From assembly GCA_948857205.1 (NCBI GenBank), contig CAQPRV010000035.1, positions 1 to 34,597 of the forward strand: a stretch of DNA of 34,597 nucleotides, read 5' to 3'. Source of the DNA: an uncultured Clostridia bacterium. GTDB taxonomy: Bacteria; Bacillota; Clostridia; TANB77; CAG-508. A model generated the notes under the pieces. The model searched no databases, was not told where the DNA came from, and saw only the letters and a list, made by a program, of their open reading frames with translations. A program made the position numbers and the translations under genes. Of this stretch, positions 24,883 through 33,427 are shown piece by piece; the stretch's first letter is position 1, and each line of letters starts with the position of its first letter.

Positions 24883-25197
24883 TTGCAATGTTCATTAATT
24901 GATACTTTGTCTAAATTTAGATATGGACCAAAACATCCAGGTTGTAGGGATAGATTTATTACTTTTTTAGATGAATACTCTGTAAAGAATTCTAATATAG
25001 AAAATGTTGCAGTTAAAATCTACGAAGATATTAGATGTGGTATAGTACATTCTGGTGCAACTGATAATAAAAGTGGTTTAACCTCAGAAGGGATAAACTT
25101 AGTATTACTTTTACCAGACAAAAAATCAATTAGTTTAAATTTGCTTATTTTACAAGATAAAATAGAAAATTACTTTAAAGATTATACGAAAACTTAA
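24883..25197 (+). CDS. HEPN-like small protein, start uncertain
   Basis: About 104 residues: FRYGPKHPGCRDRFITFLDEY, then IYEDIRCGIVHSGATDNK and a C-terminal strand-rich part. RCGIVH is an Arg-x4-His motif as in HEPN RNases and similar domains, with the surrounding helices fitting. AGGAG (24861-24865) is at proper distance from an ATT at 24874, which would be a rare start codon; TTG at 24883 is the conservative choice but is 17 nt from it. There is no ATG in this frame upstream, so N-terminal truncation is possible. No antitoxin-like partner is adjacent. Confidence 0.5.
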   Translation: MQCSLIDTLSKFRYGPKHPGCRDRFITFLDEYSVKNSNIENVAVKIYEDIRCGIVHSGATDNKSGLTSEGINLVLLLPDKKSISLNLLILQDKIENYFKDYTKT

Positions 25198-25341
25198 AAA
25201 ATAAGAAGAAATACGAATTAAGAAGAAATTTTGTTTATAGGATGGATAAAATATGTAAGATATAATTGATTTATTTTAAAAATTATTTCTATTAGAGTAT
25301 TAAAAATATAAAGTCAAACCAAAAAAATCCTAATAAAAAGC

Positions 25342-25370
25342 TTGTACTTTTTACTAATTATTTATATAAT
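25342..25370 (+). promoter_or_regulatory. Probable sigma-A promoter of pta
   Basis: TTGTAC (25342-25347), 17-bp spacer, TATAAT (25365-25370), about 30 nt before the pta start. The region 25198-25341 is AT-rich with no gene seen. Confidence 0.65.
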
Positions 25371-25400
25371 AATTAACAAAAAATAAATAAGGAGGAACAA

Positions 25401-26405
25401 ATGTCATTTATAGATGAAATAAAGCAAAGAGCAAAACAAGAAATCAAGACAATAGTATTGCCAGAATCGGAAGACTTACGAATTCTAGAAGCAACCAAGC
25501 AAGTATTAGAAGAAGGATATGCAAAAATAATTTTAGTAGGGAATAAAGAAAAAATAGAAAAAAAAGCAAAAGAAAATAATATAAATATAAAAGAAGCAAA
25601 AATAGTAGATCCAGAAAAATCTGAAAAATACGATGAATACGTAAATTTACTATATGAATTAAGAAAAAATAAAGGAATGACAGTTGAAAAAGCAAAAGAA
25701 CTAGTTAAAAATCCAGTATATTATGGAATGTTAATGGTAAAAGACGAAAAGAGTGAAGCAGATGGGCTAGTATCAGGTGCAGTACATTCAACCTCAGACA
25801 CTTTAAGACCAGCCTTACAAATTTTAAAAACAGCACCAGAAACAAAATTAGTATCTGCATTTTTTGTAATGGTAGTTCCAAACTGTGAACATGGAGAAAA
25901 TGGAACCTTTATATTTGCAGATAGTGGGCTAAACGAAAATCCAGATAGTGAAGCGTTATCTGAAATAGCAATATCTTCAAGCAAAAGTTTTCATCAATTA
26001 GTACAAAAAGAACCAAAAGTTGCAATGTTATCTTATTCAACTTATGGAAGTGCAAAATCAGAACTAACAGAAAAAGTAATAGAAGCAACAAAAAAAGTAA
26101 AAGAAAAACAACCAAATTTACTTGTAGATGGAGAATTACAATTAGATGCAGCAATTGTACCTGAAATTGCAGAAATGAAAGCAAAAGGAAGTCCATTAAA
26201 AGGAAATGCAAATGTCTTAGTATTTCCAGACCTAAATACTGGAAATATTGGATACAAATTAGTACAAAGATTAGCAAAAGCAGAAGCATATGGTCCATTA
26301 TGTCAAGGAATAGCAAAACCAGTAAATGACTTATCAAGAGGATGTAATAGTAAAGATGTAGCTGGAGTAATTGCAATTACTGCAGTTCAAGCACAAAAAT
26401 CTTAA
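25401..26405 (+). CDS. pta: Phosphate acetyltransferase
   Basis: Exchanges acetyl-CoA and phosphate for acetyl phosphate and CoA; with acetate kinase it makes ATP during fermentation to acetate. 334 residues, normal for the short class. Typical blocks: TIVLPESEDLRILEAT, DGLVSGAVHSTSDTLRPALQ, FADSGLNENPDSEALSEIA, VAMLSYSTYGSAKSE, DGELQLDAAIVPEIA, VLVFPDLNTGNIGYKLVQR, GLxxGI-like AYGPLCQGIAKPVNDLSRG. GGAGGAAC precedes the ATG. Its stop codon is the first base triplet of an inverted repeat, and the first acetate kinase follows 114 nt on. Confidence 0.97.
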   Translation: MSFIDEIKQRAKQEIKTIVLPESEDLRILEATKQVLEEGYAKIILVGNKEKIEKKAKENNINIKEAKIVDPEKSEKYDEYVNLLYELRKNKGMTVEKAKELVKNPVYYGMLMVKDEKSEADGLVSGAVHSTSDTLRPALQILKTAPETKLVSAFFVMVVPNCEHGENGTFIFADSGLNENPDSEALSEIAISSSKSFHQLVQKEPKVAMLSYSTYGSAKSELTEKVIEATKKVKEKQPNLLVDGELQLDAAIVPEIAEMKAKGSPLKGNANVLVFPDLNTGNIGYKLVQRLAKAEAYGPLCQGIAKPVNDLSRGCNSKDVAGVIAITAVQAQKS

Positions 26406-26499
26406 TGATTTTGTAGACGAAGGAAAATATTTATAATATTTGGATTTTACTTTTAAGTTTTACAAAGCATGATTTTTTCCTCCGTCCCCAAAATCATTA
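26403..26499 (+). repeat. Inverted repeat with GGGACGGAG-type end between pta and ackA
   Basis: Arms TAATGATTTTG... (from 26403) and ...CAAAATCATTA (to 26499) pair over about 25 nt with three mismatches; the right arm holds CCTCCGTCCCC, the complement of GGGGACGGAGG, as in the repeats at 16914 and 20052. The middle is different from those. Could be a worn relative of that family, and may work as an attenuator between pta and ackA. Confidence 0.55.
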
Positions 26500-26519
26500 T
26501 GTAGAATAGGAGGAGAAAT

Positions 26520-27737
26520 TTGAAGATTTTAGTTTTAAATTCAGGAAGTTCTTCACTAAAATATCAAGTAATTGATATGCAAACAGAAAAGCTTTTAGCA
26601 AAAGGATATTTTGAAAGAATAGGTCAAATAAATTCTTTTTTGACACATAAAGTTGGAGAACAAAGTCACAAATTTGAACACTATGCTGAAGATCATGAAC
26701 AAGCAATAGAATTTGTATTAAGCAGAATAATGCATAAACAATATGGCGTAATAAATAATTTAAAGGAATTGCAAGGTATTGGACATAGAGTTGTACATGG
26801 AGGTGAAAAGTTTTCAAATCCAGTATTAATTACCGATGAAGTAATTAAAGAAATTAAAGAATGTAGTGACTTAGCACCATTACATAACCCAGCAGCTATT
26901 TTAGGGATTGAGGCCTGTAAAAAAGTTGCTCCAGATATAAAAATGGTATCAGTTTTTGATACAGCCTTTCATCAGACAATAGAAAAAGAAAAATATATTT
27001 ACCCAATACCTTATGAATATTATGAAAAGTATAAAATAAGAAAATATGGATTTCATGGAACATCACATCAGTATGTTGCTAATAGAGTAGCAGAATTAAT
27101 GAATACTGACATAAAAAATCTAAAGATTGTAAGTTGTCACTTAGGTCAGGGGGCAAGTGTATGTGCTATAAAAAATGGAAAATCAGTAGAAACTAGTATG
27201 GGCTTAACACCTCTTGGTGGAATTTGTATGGGTACACGAAGTGGAGATTTAGATCCTTCTGTTATTTCATATATAATGAAAAAAGAAGCTTTATCTCCAC
27301 AAGAGATGGAAGATATTTTAAATAAAAAATCAGGAGCTTATGGTATTTCTGGAATATCTGTTGATTTTAGAGATATTGAAACAGAGGCCTTTTCAGGTGA
27401 TGAACGTGCAAAATTAGCTTTAGATGTATTTCACGAAACAGTTGTTTCATATATTGCAAAATGTGGAGTTGCTATGAATGGAATAGATGTTATTACATTT
27501 GAAGCAGGAGTTGGAGAAAAGGGGCAAGATTCTAGGCAGGCTATTTGTGATAAACTTAAGTTTTTAGGAGTTGAATTAGATAAAGAAATTAACCAAGCAA
27601 GTAGAAATGTAGAAGCAAAGATTTCAAATGAAGCTTCAAAAATAGAAGTTTATACTATTTCAACTAATGAAGAATTGATGATAGCAAGAGAAACCTTAAA
27701 AACTATTGAATTGGGAGAAAGATTTGGCCTATTATAG
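26520..27737 (+). CDS. ackA: Acetate kinase paralog 1, altered nucleotide-site motif
   Basis: A 405-residue acetate kinase homolog starting with TTG behind AGGAGG. Conserved are VLNSGSSSLKYQ, GHRVVHGG (substrate Arg), FDTAFHQT, YGFHGTSHQYV, HLGQGAS, TRSGDLDP and NEELMIA (catalytic Glu). Two departures: HLGQGAS has Gln in place of the usual Asn of HLGNGAS, as in paralog 2; and the ADP-site block usually FTAGIGEN reads FEAGVGEKG, with Thr to Glu and Asn to Lys. The C-terminus also carries an extra LGERFGLL tail. It may be weak, have another substrate, or act as partner of paralog 2. Lies behind pta and in the same direction. Confidence 0.9.
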   Translation: MKILVLNSGSSSLKYQVIDMQTEKLLAKGYFERIGQINSFLTHKVGEQSHKFEHYAEDHEQAIEFVLSRIMHKQYGVINNLKELQGIGHRVVHGGEKFSNPVLITDEVIKEIKECSDLAPLHNPAAILGIEACKKVAPDIKMVSVFDTAFHQTIEKEKYIYPIPYEYYEKYKIRKYGFHGTSHQYVANRVAELMNTDIKNLKIVSCHLGQGASVCAIKNGKSVETSMGLTPLGGICMGTRSGDLDPSVISYIMKKEALSPQEMEDILNKKSGAYGISGISVDFRDIETEAFSGDERAKLALDVFHETVVSYIAKCGVAMNGIDVITFEAGVGEKGQDSRQAICDKLKFLGVELDKEINQASRNVEAKISNEASKIEVYTISTNEELMIARETLKTIELGERFGLL

Positions 27738-28045
27738 GATATATAGTTGAGATTGAGGGAAAAGAAGAGGAAATAAAAAGAGTAGCAGAGGAAATTGTGC
27801 AGATAAAAAATTTGGTAATTTAAAGTTAAAAGATTTATTTAAAGAAAAGATGAAAATAGAAAATAAAACAATAGAAGAATTAAAAGAAGAATATTACAAA
27901 GAAACAAAATTTGACGTAGGAAAAATTGAGTTAATTCTATAGATAAAACGGATTAAAGAATGTTCCTTTTCTTCCTGTAAATTTGGATGAAGGGACACTC
28001 AGATAGAAACAAAAAAGTAAGAAAAAAAGAAAGGAAAATAAAAAA
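27738..28045 (+). other. Intergenic stretch between the acetate kinases with gene-like remnants
   Basis: No complete gene. Two open stretches in different frames look coding: IVEIEGKEEEIKRVAEEIV (about 27745-27800) and LKDLFKEKMKIENKTIEEL to VGKIELIL with a stop near 27940. Neither has a clear start, so this may be a decayed small gene. A hairpin with arms GAATGTTCC.. and ..GGGACACTC (about 27958-28003) follows and could end transcription before the second ackA. Confidence 0.4.
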
Positions 28046-29233
28046 ATGAAAGTATTAGTATTAAATTGTGGGAGTTCATCACTAAAATATCAATTAATAA
28101 ATATGGAGACAGAAGAAGTAGTAGCATCAGGAAAATATGAAAGAATAGGAGAAAAGGAAGCTTTTATAACACATAAAGCAAAGGGACAAAAAGTTGAAAT
28201 AAAAAATCCAGCCTATAATCATACAGAAGCAATTGAATTTGCATTACAACAATTAATAAATCCAGAATATAAAGTAATAGATAGCTTAGAAGAAATTGAA
28301 GCTATTGGTCATAGATTAGTTCATGGAGGAGAAAAGATATCAGAATCAGTAGTTATTGATGACGAAGTTATAAATGTATTAAAAGAATGTACAGATTTAG
28401 CACCACTTCATAATCCAGCATCTATTTTAGGAATTGAGGCATGTAAGAAAGTAATGCCAGGGAAACCAATGGTTGGAGTATTTGATACTGCTTTTCATCA
28501 AACAATACCACAAGAAAAATATATTTATCCAATACCATATGAATATTATAAAAAATATAAAATAAGAAAATATGGATTCCATGGAACATCACATATGTAT
28601 GTATCTCAAAGACTAGCAGAGATAGAAGGGAAGAATATTGAAGATTTAAAAATTGTAACCTGCCATTTAGGTCAAGGAGCTAGTATATGTGCAGTTAATG
28701 GTGGAAAATCAATAGATACAAGTATGGGACTTTCACCATTAGGAGGAATTCCTATGGTAACAAGAAGTGGAGATATGGATCCATCTGTTATAACTTACAT
28801 TATGAAAAAAGAAAATATAGATGCTGATAAAATGGAAACAATTTTAAATAAAGAATCTGGAGTTTCAGGAATTTCAGGATTAGTTCCAGATTTTAGAGTT
28901 ATTGAGCAAGCAGGAAATGAAGGTAATGAGAGAGCAAAAGTTGCCTTGGAAAGTTTTAAATATGCAATTGCAAGTTATATTGCAAAATATGCAGTTGCAA
29001 TGAATGGAATAGATTATATTGTTTTTACAGGTGGAGTTGGAGAAAATCAAATTCATATTAGAGAGGGAATCTGTGAACAATTAACCTTTATGGGTGTAGA
29101 AATTGATGAAACTCTAAATAATATTAGATCAGAGGAAAAGTTGATTTCTAAATCTACATCAAAAGTTAAAATTTATGTCATACCAACAAATGAAGAATTA
29201 ATGATTGCAAAAGAGACAAAAAGATTAATATAA
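28046..29233 (+). CDS. ackA: Acetate kinase paralog 2
   Basis: A 395-residue acetate kinase with normal length and nearly all family motifs: VLNCGSSSLKYQ, GHRLVHGG, FDTAFHQTIPQEKY, YGFHGTSHMYV, TRSGDMDP, FTGGVGENQ (ADP site intact) and PTNEELMIAKET. As in paralog 1, the HLGNGAS motif reads HLGQGAS. The protein is closely related to paralog 1, which points to tandem duplication followed by change in the first copy. GAAAGGAAAATAAAAA precedes the ATG. This is likely the main acetate kinase. Confidence 0.95.
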   Translation: MKVLVLNCGSSSLKYQLINMETEEVVASGKYERIGEKEAFITHKAKGQKVEIKNPAYNHTEAIEFALQQLINPEYKVIDSLEEIEAIGHRLVHGGEKISESVVIDDEVINVLKECTDLAPLHNPASILGIEACKKVMPGKPMVGVFDTAFHQTIPQEKYIYPIPYEYYKKYKIRKYGFHGTSHMYVSQRLAEIEGKNIEDLKIVTCHLGQGASICAVNGGKSIDTSMGLSPLGGIPMVTRSGDMDPSVITYIMKKENIDADKMETILNKESGVSGISGLVPDFRVIEQAGNEGNERAKVALESFKYAIASYIAKYAVAMNGIDYIVFTGGVGENQIHIREGICEQLTFMGVEIDETLNNIRSEEKLISKSTSKVKIYVIPTNEELMIAKETKRLI

Positions 29234-29240
29234 TTTAACA

Positions 29241-29488
29241 AAGGCAATCGCCTAAAATTTTAATTATTTATTTGTATTTATAAAATTTACTCGCTCCCAA
29301 AGGATTATAATTATTTATTATTTTCGTTGCCCCATTCTCAAAATTCTATAGAAAAGTTTTCTAACTTTTCTAAGAATTTTGGAACGGTTACCCCAGAGTC
29401 ACTCAAAAATAAATAATTATAATCCTTCTCGCGTTATTCTTAATTAAATACAAACAAATAAATAATTAAAATATTAAGCGATTACCTT
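29241..29488 (-). mobile_element. Structured non-autonomous mobile element, copy 3 (reversed)
   Basis: The same element as at 4557 and 22021 but on the other strand, 248 bp, with the best kept ends: AAGGCAATCGCCTAAAATTT (left on plus) against ATTAAGCGATTACCTT (right). Flanks AATATAATTTAA (29227-29238) and AATATACTTGAA (29489-29500) match at 10 of 12 positions, a worn target duplication. It ends 8 nt before the -35 of the exporter operon promoter, and part of that -35 lies in the right flank repeat. Confidence 0.8.
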
Positions 29489-29495
29489 AATATAC

Positions 29496-29524
29496 TTGAA
29501 GAATAAATAAAAATAGTATATAAT
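29496..29524 (+). promoter_or_regulatory. Sigma-A promoter of the exporter operon
   Basis: TTGAAG (29496-29501), 17-bp spacer, TATAAT (29519-29524), 29 nt before the 52-residue gene. The -35 overlaps the direct repeat beside element copy 3. Confidence 0.65.
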
Positions 29525-29552
29525 TATATTGTCAAATTAGGAGGTGTCCAAA

Positions 29553-29711
29553 ATGAAATTTGAATTTGATGAAATAGGAATGAAAGAAGAAATAGAATTA
29601 ATTAACCTTCAAAAACAAATGCAACAAAATCAGAACATAAACGTAAATAACCAAAGTATAGGATTTAATATGGATACATTATACAATTTAATAGAAAATG
29701 AAGAAAAATAA
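29553..29711 (+). CDS. 52-residue protein of unknown function leading the exporter operon
   Basis: MKFEFDEIGM start, an amphipathic acidic helix (KEEIELINLQKQMQQ), an Asn/Gln-rich linker and a final DTLYNLIENEEK helix. A strong AGGAGGTG lies 6 nt before the ATG and a good promoter just upstream, so it is very likely expressed. It precedes the two exporter genes by 29 nt. Could be a small regulator or a leader-like substrate of the exporter, but it has no double-Gly leader or Cys residues. No family recognised. Confidence 0.65.
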   Translation: MKFEFDEIGMKEEIELINLQKQMQQNQNINVNNQSIGFNMDTLYNLIENEEK

Positions 29712-29740
29712 AGCAAGAAAATACATAGGAAGAGGATGTT

Positions 29741-31487
29741 ATGAAACAAGTACTTATAGATACACTAAAGAAATACAAATGGGCAATAATTTTACAAACA
29801 ATATTACTTCGGAATAAACATATATTTATTAACATATCCAGCAAAAATTGTAGGAAATATTGTTGATATGTTATATAAGTTAGATGAAAATAAACAAAAT
29901 ATATTAAACAGTACATATTACTTAATTGGAATATGTATTGTTTTGTTGATTATAAGAATTTTATGGAAATACTTAGAAACTTATGAAGTAAGGGGAATTG
30001 AAAAAGACATAAAAATAAAGCTATTTCATAGATTTTTAAAACTAAAATTAAAAGACATACAAAACATAAAAAATGGGGAAATAATGTCTTACTTTGTAAA
30101 AGACACAAATGAAATAAGAAGTGCAGTATATAGAATATTTTCTCATGGAGTAAGAATATTATTTACCTTTATTATTGCAGTTGGACAAATGGTAGCAGGT
30201 ATTAATTTGAATTTAACTATAGCAGTTATGATACCAATAATAGTAGGATGTTATTTAACTGTAGTAATCAAGAAATATGTAGAAATAAGTTTTAAAAAAT
30301 CACAAGATAAATTCACAGAAATGTCAGAATATATTCAAGAAAGCACAGACAGTATAAGAACTACAAAAGCATATTCGTGTGAAGGAGAACAATTAAAAGA
30401 ATTTATAAGAAAAAATAAAAAAGTACGTCAAAGTGATAACACAGTAGATGTATATTCAAACTTATTAAAAATGTGTTTAAATATTTGTTTTGGTATATGT
30501 TATGCAATATCTTTGATATATGGTTCAAAATTAGTAATAGAAGGAAAAGTTACAGTTGGAGGATTAGTTGCATTTAATGGATATATAGGATTATTTGTAG
30601 GACCTGTTGGCTGGTTGCCACCTTTAATTTCAAGATTTAAAAGAGCACAAATATCTTATAAAAGATTAGATAAAATTTTTGAATTAGAACCTGAAAAAAT
30701 TAATAGTAAAAATATTTTATCTAAAGAAAGGCTACAAGGAAATATTGAAATAAAAGATCTAAATTTTAACTATCCAGGAGTAATAGAAAAAGCCTTAGAA
30801 GACATAAATATTACAATAAATAAAGGACAAACCTTAGGTATTATAGGTACAATTGGAAGTGGTAAGACAACACTAATGAATTTATTAGCAAGATTATATT
30901 CAATACCAAGAGGAAAAATAATAATAGATGGAAAAGATATTAATGATATACCTATTGAAATTTTAAGAAATAATATTTGTTATATTACACAAGACAATTT
31001 CTTATTCTCATCTACTTTAAAAGATAACATTAGCTTATTTAAAGAAGAGTATAAAGAAGATGAAATAAATGAAAGTACAAAAAAAGCAATTGTTTATGAT
31101 GATATACAAAGAATGCCAGAAGGAATTGAAACTGTTATTGGAGAAAGAGGAGGAGACCTATCTGGAGGACAAAGACAGAGAGTAGCTATTTCTAGAGCAT
31201 TTTTGAAAAATAGTAGTATTTTAATTTTTGATGATACCTTTTCAGCTTTAGATAATAGAACATCAGAGAAATTAATAGAAAACATTCAAGAGCTCTCACA
31301 GGATAAGACATGTATTATTATTTCTAATAAAGTTTCAGATGTTAAGGGTAGTGATAAAATAATTGTTCTTAATAATGGCAATATTGCAGAAAAAGGTACA
31401 CATGAGGAATTAATAAAAAATGATGGAATATATAGTGATTTTTATAATCAACAAGCTACAAAAGCAAAACCTAGCTTTTTATCATAA
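29741..31487 (+). CDS. ABC exporter subunit (degenerate ATP site), +1 shift at CGG near the start
   Basis: From ATG 29741 (GAGGATG before it) the gene reads MKQVLIDTLKKYKWAIILQT then CTT CGG AAT. Skipping the C at 29810 gives CTT GGA ATA and LGINIYLLTYPAKIVGNIVD, which completes the first membrane helix and joins the long frame to 31487: 581 residues, normal for a half-transporter. About six membrane helices fill residues 15-300. In the ATPase domain: Walker A GTIGSGKTT, signature LSGGQRQR, and Walker B ILIFDDTFSALD, where Asp replaces the catalytic Glu, as in the degenerate site of heterodimeric exporters. Without the shift only an internal start would be left and the first helix would be lost. 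Confidence 0.9.
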
Positions 31488-31560
31488 CTTTGTAATACTT
31501 TTAAATATATTAAAAAGTGTAATAAAAAGATTTTATAACTCAAGGGAGATAAGATTAAAA

Positions 31561-31614
31561 AATTTAATTCTTTTTCAACCAGATTTGTGCCTTAGTAAGG
31601 AATGAAATTAAATA
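31561..31614 (+). promoter_or_regulatory. Recurrent 5' leader motif, copy D
   Basis: AATTCTTTTTCAACCAGATT, then TGTGCCTTAGTAAGGAATGA and AATTAAAT, where the usual ATG is ATAG. The next gene starts further on, at 31647 behind its own AGAAGGGAG. So the motif is kept even though it no longer provides the start, which suggests a role apart from the ribosome binding site, or a recent remnant. Confidence 0.5.
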
Positions 31615-31646
31615 TAGTAAATAAAACCTATAAGAAGGGAGAACAA

Positions 31647-33414
31647 ATGAAAAACCAAACATGGCAGAGAATATATAAAATGTTAAAACCACAAAAAAAA
31701 GCTATTGCCATTATATCAATTCTAGCTATAATAATAAATATTGGAGAAGTAATAAAACCATATATAATAAAAGTAGTAATAGATGATTATATAAGTAGTG
31801 GCTTATGGCAAAAAGGTATAATGACAGTTGGAATTTTAGGTGCAATATATATATCAATAGTATTAATTGGAAATATATTAGATTTTATAGTAAGTACAGC
31901 TACAAGTATGATGGGAGAAAATGTTATATATTCAATTAGAAACAAGTTATATAAATACATACAATATGCTAATATTCCTTTTCACGACAGAACACCATCA
32001 GGAACTTTATTTGTAAGAATAACAAGTGATGTAGAAGATATAACAACTTTTTTTAAAGATGTAATAACAACTTTTATTAAGGATATAGTTATGATAATTG
32101 CATTAGCAATAATGATGTTATCACTTAATTACAAGTTAGCTTTAATATGTTTTACCTTAATTCCATTTGTTGTAATATTATCAATTATTATAACAAAAGT
32201 TAGTAATAAAGTAAGAGAATATTCTAAAAGGGTTAAAACAAAATTAAACATATTTTTAGCAGAATCAATTTATGGAGTAAAACTAATAAAAATATTTAAT
32301 AGACAATATGAAAAAGAAAAAGAATGTGAAAAACTATGTACACAATTTTGGAAATCAAGGTTTCCAACTGCATATACAGAAGGTTTTTTAGTAGCTTTCA
32401 TGTTGATTTTTGAAAACTTAGGAGTTTCAATAATAGTATGGACATGTATAAACAAACTTTTTGGAATTGAATTAGATGTAGGTGTAATATATATTTTTGT
32501 AACATATTTAAAGCAAATATTTGAGCCAATAAACAGGATTGTAGAAAATTTTGAAACTATTCAAGAAGCAATAGTATCAATAAATAAAATATATGACATC
32601 TTAGAACATAAAGAATATTTAGAAGATTTTGAAGATTTTGAAGATGGAATAGAGTTAGATGAAGAAATAGAAGGTAAAATAGAATTTAAGCATGTTTGGT
32701 TTGCATATGAAGGAGAAAATTGGATTTTAAAAGATGTAAACTTTACAATAGAACCAGGACAAAGTATTGCATTAGTAGGAAGAACAGGATCACGGAAAAA
32801 CAACTATAATAAATTTAATCAATCGATTTTATGAGATACAAAAAGGAGAAATCTTGTTAGATGGAGTAAATATAAGACAAATAAATTTACGTTCTTTAAG
32901 AAAAAAGATAGGAGTTATATTACAAGATCCATTTATATTTGCAAAAACTATAAAAGAAAATATAGAATTAAATGAGAATCTATCAGATGAATCGATAATG
33001 GAAACAATAAAACTTTCATCAGCAGAAGAATTTATAAATTCTTTACCAAATGGAATAGAAGAAGTTGCACATGAAAGAGGAAGTTCTTTCTCAGCTGGTC
33101 AAAAACAGTTATTAGCTTTTGCAAGAATATTTGCTCACAATCCATCAATATTTATATTAGATGAGGCAACGGCAAATATAGATACTAAAACAGAAGAATT
33201 AATACAAGAATCTATTGATAAGATATCAAAAGATAAAACATCAATTTTTATTGCTCATAGGTTGTCAACTATAGTAAATGTAGACAAAATAATTGTTTTA
33301 GATAAAGGAGAGATAATAGAACAGGGTAACCATTCAGAGTTAGTAAATATTTCAGGTGGTTATTATAGTAAATTATATAATGCATATTATAATAATTTGA
33401 GACAGTTAGGATAA
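31647..33414 (+). CDS. ABC exporter subunit (intact catalytic Glu), +1 shift at CGG inside Walker A
   Basis: Starts MKNQTWQRIYKMLKPQKK at 31647 behind AAGGGAG. Six membrane helices fill residues 20-310. At 32790 the frame reads TCA CGG AAA; skipping the C at 32793 gives TCA GGA AAA ACA, which restores Walker A GRTGSGKTT and joins the frame to 33414, 588 residues in all. Other motifs: Q-loop ILQDPFIF, signature FSAGQKQ (Ala for Gly), Walker B IFILDEATANID with the catalytic Glu present, switch IFIAHR. It pairs with the preceding subunit as a heterodimer. Without the shift the protein stops about 14 codons later, in a useless Walker A. Its 3' end lies in the shared terminator. Confidence 0.92.
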
Positions 33415-33427
33415 TCCTAACTGTCTC
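33399..33427. terminator. Bidirectional terminator that codes the C-termini of both convergent genes
   Basis: A perfect 14-bp inverted repeat, GAGACAGTTAGGAT and its complement, with a 1-nt centre. Both stop codons are inside: TAA at 33412-33414 for the exporter and 33406-33408 for the phosphatase. Because the two arms are alike, both proteins end with the residues RQLG (LRQLG and MRQLGLS). Confidence 0.75.
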
